64,000 bases of DNA from Nephrocerus scutellatus (GCA_947095585.1 OX352761.1:91570833-91634832); one strand, 5' to 3'. Shown: positions 24,990 to 35,237, counted from the stretch's first letter. The notes: generated by a model from the letters alone, not told the origin. Numbers and translations are program-made.

Positions 24990-25735
24990 TGCAAGAATTA
25001 ACTTACAACAGAAACATCATCAAGTAGGAGTGGCAAATCATTTTGTAAAAATTGTTCACTATTTAATGTCGATGGTAATATGAATAATAATAATATTCGT
25101 GCGATAGACCATTGTGGTCCAAGGCCTAACTTCTCGCGACCATTTGTGTTGCGCATGTATATTTTTGGACACAAATGGAAGGTCTACAATTAAAGGCCGG
25201 ATCCGAACGGCGAATTGAGAAGCTTTCCATGACAAGTTTTTTTACTCTCGGAACGTTTGTCACCCATTCGCGAGAGGTGGGACACCATGAAAAATACTTT
25301 TTGGTGTTACTGGGATTCGAACCACGAACCTACTACTCAGTATCCATGTGCATTTCCAGTGATCCACGGCGCCCATGGTAATATGAATGGTCCAATTAAA
25401 TTATCGTCAATTACACTAGCCCATACGTTTACACTTAAGGGGTGCTGAAATGATGTTTGTTTTGTGGAATGAGGATTTTCAGTAGCCCACGTGTGTAGAT
25501 TGTGAAAGTTTGCTATGCAATCTCTTGTGAATTGAGATTCATTCGTCCATAGAATACGTTTCATAAAACTATCATTGTCAAAATTTCTTTCAATTAACCA
25601 AATACAAAACAAAAAACTTTTATGGTGGTCTATTTGTATAAGTTCTTGAACGGGTGTAGTATGGTACAGATGAAGATGCTCCTTGTGTAATACTTGATGA
25701 ATTCGTTAGCAAGGGACGTTCAATTGTAAAGCGAG
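24990..25735 (-). mobile_element. Tc1/mariner-superfamily transposase remnant split by a SINE
   Basis: The - strand encodes HHKSFLFCIWLIERNF, then RILWTNESQFTRDCIANFHN (first catalytic block with Asp replaced by Asn), VNVWASVIDDNLIGPFILP. After removing the SINE at 25086-25374 and one target duplication, it continues as STLNSEQFLQNDLPLLLDD. This pattern is common in insect IS630-like transposases. The second and third catalytic residues are absent. The element is inactive and 3'-truncated. Confidence 0.7.
25086..25374 (-). mobile_element. tRNA-derived SINE family 1, complete copy with 14-bp TSD
   Basis: The head on the - strand begins GGCGCCGTGGATCACTGG, and box B is GGTTCGAATCCCAG. The body and tail end in TTATTATTATT. 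The element is flanked by perfect 14-bp target duplications ATGGTAATATGAAT at 25072-25085 and 25375-25388, proving insertion by LINE-type retrotransposition. It lies inside the transposase remnant and interrupts its reading frame. Confidence 0.92.
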
Positions 25736-26803
25736 CCTCCTTATGCTAATAGATGGATTTGCTGTTACATTACTAATCGAGAGTCTCGAGTCAAACTTTA
25801 TATTAGGAGTTGTAGAGAATATCAAGGCGAATTAAAATAAGGTCAAAAAAAAATGTTATAACGGTTTTTTTTAGAAAAGTTTTATAACATTTTTTTATAG
25901 TATAAAGCATCATAGCTCTCAAACGGATCCAGATGCAAGTTAACCACTTAGATTTTAAATTATCCTATACAATTACCAGTCAAAAAAGACTAAGTTGGTT
26001 GCTATCCAATAAATATTTTGAAAGTTACAGTTTAATATTTGTATGTATTTTTTTCTGAACAACATTTTTTAAACAACCTGCATCTCAAAGGATATCAAAA
26101 ATTGACAAAAAAATCGTGTGGGAGGAGACTTTTTTCTCTGAATGAACCAAGGAATCACCCCTTAACGGATTAGGATCACAAACCCGAACACCCTGTATAT
26201 AATTCTAAACGACAATAGGTTTTTATTTAGTTGGAAATACGAGTTTTTGGTAAATATGATTTTTTAGATCATAATTACCAAATTTACTGCAAAAATTAAC
26301 GAGCCGACCTAACTTACAGATGCGTAGCAACTACGCTCAATATGCGGTGACTCGCAGAGGCAGAATTTTCCTCTGATTCACCGTTGTATGTTGTGCTGGA
26401 CTGTGCAGTGCTCAATATGCGCTAAGCCAAACATTTCCGCTCGGTAATCGCATGAATGGGGATCAAAGCCCACGCTCGTACGATGATAAGCCGAGAAATT
26501 GTTCTTTTGGTGCAAATGCACTGAAGTCGCGCTCCATGACAAAGAAGTGAAATAGTTATAATAATAAAAGCATAATAATTAATAAAAAAGAAAGAAACCA
26601 GTAAGTATACGATTAAACCACGTATATGATAAATTTTTTATTTTATAGTTGCGGAATTCCCAGCAATTTGAAAGAAGAAGAAAAAGAAGCAACCATAGTT
26701 TATCATGAAGATCTATCTACTGGTGTAGTAGAATTACTTCTGTGGGTTTTGCCTTTAAACTCCGGTTCTCATCGAACCAAGGTTTGTGTAGTAATTTACC
26801 TAA
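25736..26803. other. spacer with no recognised element
   Basis: No gene or repeat recognised. A stretch at 26300-26540 is less AT-rich than its surroundings, with a CTCAATATGCG word repeated at about 26336 and 26411. It lies about 2.2 kb upstream of the cpx exon, but I can assign no function to it. Confidence 0.4.
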
Positions 26804-27225
26804 AGCTGATTGATCTATTTTGCAGCCTGAAGAAATTACTCTGAGCCGAGATGTTCTGCACGAACGTCCTCCACATGATCAAATATCAGGTATTGATTGA
26901 TGTATTTCGCAATACCTATTTAGTTTCCCTGTGGTCTACCGAGAGCTGATTGATCTATTTCGCAGTTCTTGAAAGCCACACTGAGGCAGGTCGTTCTGCA
27001 CAAACGCCCTCCGTGTACTCAAATTTCATAGGCTAAATCAGGTATTGATTGATGTATTTCGCAATATGTACCTCAGTGGTATACTGGGAGCTGATTGATC
27101 TACTTCGCAGTTCTCGATAGTCACGTTGAGCCGAGCTTTTCTGTACGAACGCTCTCCGTGTGCTCCGATTAAGTTAAAACGCCACGAAGGGATTAAATGA
27201 GCTAAGTATTTAAGTATACATCGTG
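26804..27225 (+). repeat. 140-145-bp tandem repeat, three units
   Basis: AGCTGATTGATCTATTTCGC starts units at 26804, 26944 and 27089 (spacing 140 and 145 bp). Other unit parts repeat in order: GAGCCGAG, TTCTGCACGAACG-CCTCC and GGTATTGATTGATGTATTTC. Units are diverged but continuous. It begins about 1.9 kb and ends about 1.5 kb upstream of the cpx exon. Confidence 0.85.
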
Positions 27226-28624
27226 CGTATTATCAAAATAAAGTTACACCAGCATTATTTATCATTAATATATTAATATTGTTTAAGAAACGAAAGAGGG
27301 AAAAAAATAAATAAAATAAATAAAAAAAAAACCAAAAAGAAACCAATTAAACTGTTCCGGTGATGGCCTTGGAATGTATAAGCTTCAAAACTTGTCTGTT
27401 TAAAATTTTGTAAGTCTAATATGATCTACTTTCCGTCATCCAATTGAATTTCGCACACATGTGCAGACATGATGACAATATGATGCTATCTGATGATGGA
27501 CGGTCGATTTTGATAAAATTCCCGTTATCCAATTAAGTTTAATTAGTTTCGAAAACAATAAACTAGCAAATATGTACAGTTAAATAGATAGATGCAGAGA
27601 AGCATTTATTTAGTCAAGCACATAATATTTCCAAAAACAAATCTGAAAATATCATCATTAAATGTTAAAGTCAAATTCAAACTCGATCAAATAATTAATA
27701 ATTGACAAAGAAATTAAGTAAAATAGGTTTTAAAATAAAATGATTTTTTAGCATGCTTTGAACTTATACTATCTAATAAGACATCTTCTAAAACTGTATA
27801 CAGAACATACACGACGGAATAACTTTTATAAATAGTATAGAAGGAAGATACCGACTTCCCGCTTCTTGATGAGTACTAATGTTATAGAAGTATATGTGTC
27901 CGAAGTTTATCGTCCCAAATAGTTGGGTCTTTGCCAACTTTGCTGAGTCATTGGCGTGATGAAGTGCAGACATGTCTATTAGTTCCTGGGTTGCTTTAGA
28001 AGTTTTTGTGTTTTATTAAAAATATAAACACTCTGTATTTGCCTAGACTAGTTCTCAAAACAAAAAGCTCATCTTTTCAAAGCGATCTCAAAAACTAGGT
28101 CTTAATAAAGCCTGGACGAATTCTACCGACAATTTAAATTAATCTCAATTAATTTCACTCGTAATTCTCCTTATTATATATTCCAAATAAAACATATTAC
28201 CAAGTTGTATGCAAGAACAGTTTTTTTTCGCACCGACATATTGTGTTAAGATGCGCGTTTAGCTGTTTATCACGTTGCAGTATACGTAAACATCAGCAAT
28301 CTTATAAGTAGCGCTTATAGATTTTTTTTAAAAAGATATATTTATAATGCTTGTTTAGGTAAAAACTTAAATTCGTCCGCAGAGATGATTGTGCATGAGA
28401 GTCGCATTAGTGTTTAAAATAAATTAAAAGTTATTCAATTAAAATTAGGTTGGCATCAAAACAAAAAACTGTATCACAATACTCGTATCTATAACATATC
28501 AAACAATAAAATAAATCTTGACCCGATATTAACAAATATTCTTGTTCTACTTTTAGATATTTCAGTTTCAACTCTTAGAAATCTTCTGTTATATAAGACA
28601 ACAAAAACCTGAATTTTAACGTAG
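27226..28624. other. upstream flank or intron of cpx, no element recognised
   Basis: AT-rich sequence between the tandem repeat and the putative splice acceptor of the cpx coding exon. No promoter, repeat or ORF could be supported. If a 5' UTR exon lies upstream, this is an intron. Confidence 0.4.
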
Positions 28625-28698
28625 GAACTAAGCAAAGTATTGTTTTTATAAGAACTTATACCAAAAAAATCTAAGCAAAAACAAAAGCAAAAAGCAAA
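28625..28698 (+). promoter_or_regulatory. cpx: candidate 5' UTR part of the cpx coding exon
   Basis: TTTTAACGTAG at 28614-28624 is the nearest plausible 3' splice acceptor upstream of the cpx ATG, so the exon may begin at 28625. The leader is A-rich and ends in AAAGCAAAATGG, a very good fly translation-start context (CAAAATG). The acceptor choice is a guess; the start context is directly visible. Confidence 0.4.
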
Positions 28699-28753
28699 AT
28701 GGCTGCATTCATTGCGAAACAAATGGTTGGAAATCAACTAAGCGCTGTTAAAG
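28699..28753 (+). CDS. cpx: complexin, first coding exon
   Basis: The 18 codons plus one base read MAAFIAKQMVGNQLSAVK and then G, split by the intron. This is the N-terminus of fly complexin as I know it. Complexin is a small cytosolic protein that binds the assembled SNARE bundle at synapses, clamps spontaneous fusion and promotes evoked release. The exon ends in AAAG with donor GTTAGT at 28754, giving a phase 1 intron. This exon encodes only the N-terminal segment; the acidic linker, the SNARE-binding helix and the C-terminal CAAX-type or amphipathic tail must lie in later exons. None of those exons was found up to 64000, so the following intron is at least 35 kb. The exact match and the intact splice site argue that this is the live gene and not a pseudogene. 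It is too short to appear in an ORF scan. Confidence 0.9.
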
Positions 28754-30753
28754 GTTAGTATACTTTTTTTAATGTACATAATTTAATTACAGAAATTAAG
28801 GTACCTTATCTAAAAGTTTGGTCAGTGGTTTAATTGGAAAAGTAGAGTGGGTCGATTATTTTCAACATCCACCCAGGAGAGAATTAACCAAATAATCTAA
28901 AAAGCTGCACGATGGAATGTCTGGAATGTCTGTGTGTATGTGTGTTTGCGATTAACTCAAAGACCGTTTATCCGATAGGGCTGAAACTTTGGGTGGCGGT
29001 TTTATAACATAATGAGCCGGTCATATTTTGTCTAGAGGTGTCTAGAAGTCACGCAATACATTTTCAGAAAATCATATTTTAATAATTATTCCAGAATTAT
29101 TAAATAGTAGCGTCCTTAAATTTTGCACACCTGTTTTGATTTAAAAATAAAAACTAGAAAAGCGATATTTTGAACTTGGGCTTACACAATTTTTTTCATG
29201 ATCTCATGTTTTCATTAATTTTCAAAATTTTTAAATTGTATCCTTCTACAATTTTGCATACTAATACGAAATTAAACTTTGACCTTATGTCCTTTTAGAT
29301 TTATTCTTAATGACAGTCTCCTAACTCAATGTAAAACAATGATAAACTATGTTCTATTATGCATCCAACGCTTAGAAAATATTTTATTTACTTATAGAAA
29401 ATTAACATAATAACAGTCATTCACTGTTCAAACTAGTTTAAGTTTACAAAAGAATAAATTTTTATGCCAAAATCTCTGAAATTGGTTTAAATAAAATTTT
29501 ACAGTGATTTCGTTGGTTACGATTTAAAAAACTTGTGTAAGGCTATGTGCGATGTAAAAAACTTCCCTTTTATTCGTACAGGATTTGGCACTATGTACAT
29601 GTAAATGAACAGCAATACATATTATCGTACACACACCCATTCGTACAAAAGATTCCATATAAATCAAACAGCTGAAGTGTGCGAAATTAAGTGCAACATT
29701 TTCTAGTTGAAATAATGATTTAAGAACAACGTTTTAGTGCATTCGTGCAGAAAATTTTCCTTACGATAAGAAAAGCTATTACGAGATGTAGGGGTGAGTG
29801 TAATGCCTGGTGTACATGAAGGATAAGCGAATGGAAGTGGGCTTCGCAAGGCAATTGCCATACGGACGGGTTTTATTGGCTTTAAAGTATACCATGATGG
29901 AAGCTTACATCGTTGCCGTCATTCTCAGAATCGTAGGGCATCTTAAGCCCCAAGGTTGTAGCCTCAAATGCTTTAGAACTTGCAGTAATGCTTGAAGTGA
30001 ATCACGCAAGCACAAGCTCCATAGATTAACTGAATTGTAAATAACCCCTTTTGACGAAATCGCTTTGACCGATTATTCATCCCTGATTTTTATGCAATGT
30101 TTTGCAATATAAAAAACAACAAAAATATTGTACCTACAATAAATTTGCGAGATGTAAGAAAAAATCGATCTGAAAATATATTTTTCTTTACGACGTAACA
30201 AAGTTGATGCGAAACTTTCCATGTAGTAGCCCTTATTTGGATAACATTTTAGAGTCTGATGTGATGAAATCCTATCACTGAACACTGAAACCACAAAAAC
30301 TATAATGCACTGCAGTATGATGTGCTCGATAAATTTTCCGGAACATTAACTTTATCTCTATATTATTTATTAGGAAAGATATAGATTTTTATAGGATGTT
30401 TCACCAAAAGGCTGTATGGTAAAATCAGCGTCAATTTCAGTATCGGTAATTTACGAAAAAAGTACTCGACGTTTGCAGGATTGTTAACTTGATTAGTATA
30501 GTTCGAGCGTAAGATACAGCGTTCGATTTTTATGTTTTATGTTTTTATGTTATGGTTATATATGCTAGCACTTGAAGTGCCCTATATTTCATTCCAACGA
30601 ACTTTTATGTAGCCAGTCCTTTTTGTGATAATTTTTAGATATTTATGTGTCTTTTAACATTGAAGCGTTTTGATTCTGTTAAAATCTCAGCTGTTAAATC
30701 TCTCTGTTAAAAGTTTAAAGAATAAGTAATATAAGTAATTAAATTTTTTATCA
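28754..30753 (+). other. start of the first coding intron of cpx
   Basis: The donor is GTTAGTATAC. At 28855-29075 the sequence resembles the variable region just inside insect Helitron 5' ends: TGTGTGTATGTGTGTTTGCG, TTATCCGATAGGGCTGAAAC and GGTTTTATAACATAATGAGC. Related text is at 58644-58932. From 29076 to 30753 I see no gene or element; the 61-codon ORF at 29810-29995 is unassigned. Confidence 0.5.
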
Positions 30754-30766
30754 AAAATTGCTTTAT

Positions 30767-31057
30767 AATAATAATATTCGGCGGGACAGACCATTGCGGT
30801 CCAAGGCCTAGCTTCTCGCAACCATTTGTGTTGCGCATTTATATTTTTGGAAACAAATGGAAGGGACCTACAATTTAAGGCCGGCTCCGAATGGCGAATT
30901 GAGAAGCTTTCCGTGACAAGTTCTTACTATCGGAACATTTGTCACCCACTCGCGAGAGGTGGGACACCATGAAAAATACTTTTGGTGTTACTGGGATTCG
31001 ACCTACGAACCTCCTGTTTAGTAGCCACGGGTATTTCCTCTGAGCCACGGCGCCCAC
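30767..31057 (-). mobile_element. tRNA-derived SINE family 1, complete copy with 13-bp TSD
   Basis: The same element as at 25086-25374. On the - strand it starts with a GGGCGCCGTGGCTCAGAGG-type head, then an altered box B, the CCTCTCGCGAGTGGGTGACA body, and an ATTATTATTA tail. Perfect 13-bp target duplications AAAATTGCTTTAT flank it at 30754-30766 and 31058-31070. It is inserted just behind the stop codon of the mariner transposase at 31071. Confidence 0.92.
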
Positions 31058-31070
31058 AAAATTGCTTTAT

Positions 31071-32030
31071 TGCTTTTTAAAATATTCGCCTTTAAGATCT
31101 ATACACTTTTGCTCAAACCATTTATTGAAACACTTTTTCCAGTCCGAAGATGATACCTCCAGAACATGGTTTTTGAACGCTTCAACCGCTTCTTCAGACG
31201 ATAAAAATCGCTGTCCACGCATCTTATCTTTGATTGTTCGGAACAGGAAGAAGTCATGGGTGCCAAGTTGGGGCTGTAAGGCGTATGACCCATCAATTCG
31301 ATCGTTTGAGTGTTCAAACACTAGCTTGTTTGATGTGATGTGTATGGCTTGCATTATCGTGATGCAAAATGATTCGCCATTTTGGGTTGTTTTCTTTCAA
31401 TTTGTTGAAAACCTCAGAAAACAAATGGTCGTATACTAAGCTGAATTGACTGTCTTTTGATTTTTAACAGCCATAGTAGCCACATGGCCGGGTTTCGTAA
31501 AGAAACAAACAGTCGATTGCCCTTTTCTTTTTGACTCATACGCAAATATCAATGACTCGTCACCTGCCACGATCTTGTATACGTTTTTGGAAGTACCTTC
31601 AACAAATTGTTCAAGCATTTGGCGGCAACAATCGATACGAACCTTTTTTGTGCGTCTGTCAAAAAATGTGGAATCCAACGTGCACATAGCTTCCGCACCT
31701 TTAAATGTTCATGTATGATCGTATATACGCTGGTGTTACTAATGCCTATGCATGCCTCGATTTCCCGATAAATCACATGACAATCCTTTTCAATCAGTTT
31801 TCTCACAGAATCGATGTTTTCTGGCCCAACAGCTGTTTTCACGAGGCTTGTCTTTGAGTGAACATCGTTCGCGTTTAAAGTCATTGTACCAATTATAAAT
31901 ACTAACCAAGGATGGTGCTTTGTCGCCAAAAGTCAAATGAACTGATACGAAGCACTGTTGTTTAGTTAGCCCCTTTCGAAAATCGTAAAAAATCATCACA
32001 TGAACATTTTTACGCGATAATTCCCTTTTT
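31071..32030 (-). mobile_element. mariner element with disrupted transposase
   Basis: A mariner-family transposase on the - strand, SETMAR-like in pattern and broken into four frames. The N-terminal HTH part is 31790-31999 (FGDKAPSLVSIYNWYNDFKR). The second part is 31549-31840 (ENIDSVRKLIEKDCHVIYRE; HLKVRKLCARWIPHFLTDAQ). The first catalytic Asp block is 31436-31687 (YKIVAGDESLIFAYE). The C-terminal part is 31067-31354 (THDFFLFRTIKDKMRGQRF, where the PDLAP-D region is damaged). The second catalytic Asp block is missing or unreadable. TIRs were not identified. A SINE sits at its 3' end. Confidence 0.85.
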
Positions 32031-32149
32031 TTACTGAATTCAGTTGTTTACAGTAATGGTTTTATCGAGGCAGCTGTTAAACGGGTAAAATTTTACTCCA
32101 ACAGAATTAAGAAGATCCATATCTAGAATATCGTGTTTCATCGCTCGAA

Positions 32150-32370
32150 AATAGTTTGAGTCCAGCCCAGTTATTGATGGGCTGCAAAGTTCGCTTAAAA
32201 TTACCGATGATCACTGAAAAATACAATCTAATGAGGATCCAATATTCTTCGCACTGAGGAAAAATACGTTAGTAAGCCGAGGATGTTAATAAACGACATG
32301 GGGTAAAACCAAGGATTACTAGATCAGGTAGAGTTGACCGTTTGGCTTACCAAGCGAAGAAATAAATTCT
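32150..32370 (+). mobile_element. gypsy integrase C-terminal remnant
   Basis: The + strand reads SPAQLLMGCKVRLKLPMITE, the conserved block after the catalytic core in K02A2.6-like gypsy integrases. After frameshifts it continues as VNKRHGVKPRITRSGRVDRL with a stop near 32360. No LTR or other gypsy domain adjoins. Only this 3' end survives. Confidence 0.65.
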
Positions 32371-32438
32371 TGTAACATTGCCTGATTATTTTAATTATTG
32401 TTGTGAATTATTATAAATTGAATATAAATCGGACGATA

Positions 32439-32540
32439 TCTATATATATAAAAGTGAAACTCTGTATGTATGTTACCTATAGGCTGCCAAAACCTTCATT
32501 CCATAAGAAGCATATTTTGCAAGTCGTCAGATGAGGGTAT
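32439..32540 (+). mobile_element. Helitron-like 5' end
   Basis: TCTATATATATAAAAGTGAA followed by ACTCTGTATGTATGTTACC has the TC-TATATATAAAA start seen at the 5' ends of many insect Helitrons. The preceding host base is A, as expected for insertion between A and T. The downstream part is lost quickly. No replicase/helicase is present. Confidence 0.5.
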
Positions 32541-32660
32541 CTCTAGTCGGTCGGTGTTATAGCTTAGTATCCTATTGAAGTTTCGAAGTCTTCTAACTGA
32601 TGCGTAACTTGAGATTGGCCAACGTAAGATCTTGGTCTAGTGCTGTACCCTCTCCGTCTG
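32541..32660 (-). mobile_element. fragment of RTE-A
   Basis: GTCGGTGTTATAGCTTAGTA and CTTCTAACTGATGCGTAACT align with the RTE-A stretch at about 7540-7620 (GTCGATGTTATACCTAGGC; TTTGAACTGATGCAGTACGT). Short, diverged and non-coding. Confidence 0.6.
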
Positions 32661-32849
32661 TTTCGAAGTCCATTAGACCGCTTCTAAAGCGGCGTCTTAT
32701 TGCACAATGGCCTGTAAGATTTTCCGTATGCCCGTCAGGTGAAACTCAACAACAAATTTTTCACTATTTTTATTCAACTTTCCGGAGCCTGGTTTTTCCA
32801 TCCTATATCTGAACCCTTGATTGTCGACGCCTACTAAATAAATAAATAA

Positions 32850-32955
32850 TTTTTTTTTAAATGTACCCGATTTTATTCAAACTTTGCACACATATGTATC
32901 TCCGATTAGAGGATTTACATGAAAAAGTTTTTATGGGTTGTTGTTTTTTTATCCT
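32850..32955 (-). repeat. ~120-bp satellite family, locus 6 (single end piece)
   Basis: ACCCGATTTTATTCAAACTT, CACACATATGTATCTCCGAT, then TTAGAGGATTTACATG and TTATGGGTTGTTG: half a unit plus the A/T end module, inverted relative to loci 1-5. Confidence 0.8.
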
Positions 32956-33189
32956 CAGTCGCAATATTCGTTTAGTCGTACTTAGTACTTCCTTACTCTA
33001 GTCCGGAATCTGCTGAAAGAATCCTTTCGCCAAGAGAAGACTTAGAATCCGTAACGCCGTCTTTAACAGAATTATTCCCACCCTGTATTTATGGTTGTCT
33101 ATTGGCTTTTCGGAATAAAGTAAAATAACGCTACTTCTAACCTTCGTGAATTCGTTAGCGCCAAATATCTTCGACGGAAATAACGTTGT

Positions 33190-33491
33190 CTTTGTCGAGA
33201 AGCGTGGTGCTCATATTACAGAGCCCAACCTTTTCCGGGTGCAAAAGCTAAAACTCGTCATTGTTATACATTCTTTATCCGACATGTGGTGTAGGTTTCT
33301 TTAGCAACATATTTTCAACATCAATGCAGAATGCTAACCCACGTTGCCCGGGCTAAAGAACGTTAGCAATTTTGTCATGCATGCACAAAGGTTTGCTGAT
33401 GTAGTTTCCTAAGACCACCACGCGGAGGTAAAGCTCTTCATCACATACAAGAGTTGGAGCCAATTGTTCTAACCACTGCACCACCGACACT
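33190..33491. repeat. dispersed repeat D, copy 2, with tRNA-like head fragment
   Basis: 33190-33460 aligns with 8225-8500 (see there). It is immediately followed by AATTGTTCTAACCACTGCAC and CACCGACACTG, the reverse of the family 2 SINE box A region. The two together look like a SINE on the - strand whose body is repeat D, but this is inference from only two copies. Confidence 0.5.
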
Positions 33492-33534
33492 GATGATAAT
33501 GATTCAATTTATCCAATATGACGTGTGTTTAACA

Positions 33535-33965
33535 GCAAATTTCTCAGACGTTCGACACCAGTTTTCAACATGAACATTACCGCAATGAATTAAGCAAGTT
33601 TGCAAAGGAATCTGATGGAACACTAAGGCTGGCCAATGTTCATGCTGCAGTAAGGAGCAACATATAGTGGGGGCTAGTGTCGGGATGAAAACGCGATAGG
33701 ATCTGCATGCGAATTGTGGAGGCTTTCAGGTCGGAGACTTCGTCTGGCTTGACAATCCCAAGAGAAGAAAAGGGAAATTTCGAAAATGAAGCAAAGTTGG
33801 GAATGCCCTTACAAGATCATATCGGATTCAAAAAAGTCCCAGATGTAAAATGAAATTTGTCCACATCTACAGATTGGCAAGGTACAACTTTAGAATAAGT
33901 ACTGAATCTGTTCGGGACATACAGATTAAGGGCGCGGATAATGTTACAAAACATGGCTTAGTACA
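33535..33965 (+). mobile_element. gypsy integrase C-terminal fragment
   Basis: The + strand reads FQHEHYRNELSKFAKESDGT in the first part, then LHANCGGFQVGDFVWLDNPR and RCKMKFVHIYRLARYNFRIS. This is the chromodomain-proximal end of a gypsy integrase (family pattern: GF-x-GD-VWL, then KLHHDRLARY). It contains stops and frameshifts, and it differs from the integrase pieces at 15411 and 32150, so at least three gypsy lineages are present. Confidence 0.75.
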
Positions 33966-34002
33966 ATAAACAGCGCCATCTGTAGACTCGGAATAAGCAA
34001 TA

Positions 34003-34200
34003 TCTTATATATAAAAATGAAAGCATGTTTGCTTGGTTGTTTCTTATACAAATACACAACGTTGATCGTATCAATTCAATTTTGTATGGGATGCTTCACA
34101 GATGTGTGGAAGGAACAGTAAGCATATTTTTGCCAAAAAAAAACTACTTCATGCCGGGTTTAAAATTGCGTTTCATTTATAATCTACATGGTATTTTCTA
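34003..34200 (+). mobile_element. Helitron-like 5' end, second copy
   Basis: TCTTATATATAAAAATGAAA preceded by A matches the Helitron 5' start pattern. GCATGTTTGCTTGGTTGTTT and CGTATCAATTCAATTTTGTA follow. No 3' CTRR end or helicase was located nearby, so the extent is unknown. Confidence 0.5.
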
Positions 34201-34237
34201 GATGGTTTGAATGGAACAGAATAGTATAGAAAATAAT

Positions 34238-34296
34238 AGAACGTTCTCGAAACTATTGATTGGTTATAAAAACCGCACACTTTGTCGCAATTAGTT
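34238..34296 (+). promoter_or_regulatory. heat-shock-element plus TATA plus initiator-like block
   Basis: AGAACGTTCTCGAAA at 34238-34252 is a perfect three-unit heat shock element (nGAAn, nTTCn, nGAAn). Thirteen bases further is TATAAAAA (34265-34272), and TTAGTT at 34291-34296 is a near-initiator with the A about 28 bp from the TATA start. Spacing is right for an RNA polymerase II core promoter. No heat-shock coding sequence follows in the window. The block sits just inside Helitron-like sequence. Function is inferred only from motifs. Confidence 0.45.
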
Positions 34297-34469
34297 AGTA
34301 TTGTTTGGATTTGTACCAGAGTACCTGCAAGTTGATAGAGCAGTGTTATATGTTACAATAACTGTTATTGTGATTATAAGTATTATTTGTATGAATAATA
34401 AGTAATAACCAGTGTGAATTTTTATCTGTGAACTAGTTAAGTTCGCGGTGTTACAGGGATGTAAAATTA

Positions 34470-34690
34470 GACACGATAGAATCGACACTGATATCATCAC
34501 ACCCTTTCACCTATCGACCCCATCACGCTAGGGGTTTCCTAACAACACAATTCACCTCAGCGACCTCGAAAACTATGGAATCGACACTAATATCGACCTC
34601 TACAATCGACCAACACATCCTAGAGGAATGTCTTTCCATTACTATTCACCTCAGCGAACCCAAAACTATAGAATCGACACTAATATTGGT
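34470..34690 (+). repeat. tandem repeat with GAATCGACACTAATAT core (copy 2)
   Basis: GAATCGACACT occurs at 34479, 34578 and 34671 (spacing 99 and 93 bp). CACCTCAGCGA and ACTAT-GAATCGACAC repeat in register. It is the reverse complement of the family at 18722-18965. Confidence 0.85.
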
Positions 34691-35237
34691 TTACGAAACT
34701 AATCCTTTTATACTTCTTACTTATGGTTAATATTTAGTCGCACAATAATACCTTTTTCTACATCGTTTTCTAAGAAAAATGCTTCCTTGACATACAGAAA
34801 GAAAACGGTCAGACACAAACAGATGGTACAATCATTTTAATCTTGAAAAATCTTCATTGACAGTTTAATGGATGGAAAATTATGGCGGATACAAATTGTG
34901 AGATTTTGTTTCTTCTGGTGATTTAACTCGTTTTGTCGTGAAGGTATAACAATGGCGACAATTTATGTTGATAATCCATTGTGAGACTACTACTCCACTC
35001 CACTACTGAGAACGAATTCTTTCGCTGTTTTTACGTATGTACATGTCCACAGGCCAGCAATTCTGGCACTGAGCGAAACTCAGGTATTTGATAATTCTGA
35101 TACATCGGAATTTATTCTGCCTACTTATATCTTGGTGCCATTATTTTTCCCTCGACGCGGACTCGCAATCTTTGTCGAAGCGTTTCAGCTTTTGCCTCAA
35201 TTCAGCCAAAGTTCCAATTTGGAATATAATTTCATTT
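34691..35237. other. AT-rich spacer, no gene seen
   Basis: Nothing recognisable between the tandem repeat and the 3' end of RTE-C. Confidence 0.5.

Noticed and set aside
34003..34700. A captured heat shock protein gene behind the HSE/TATA block
   Set aside because: No ORF with heat shock protein motifs follows; only the promoter-like signals are present.
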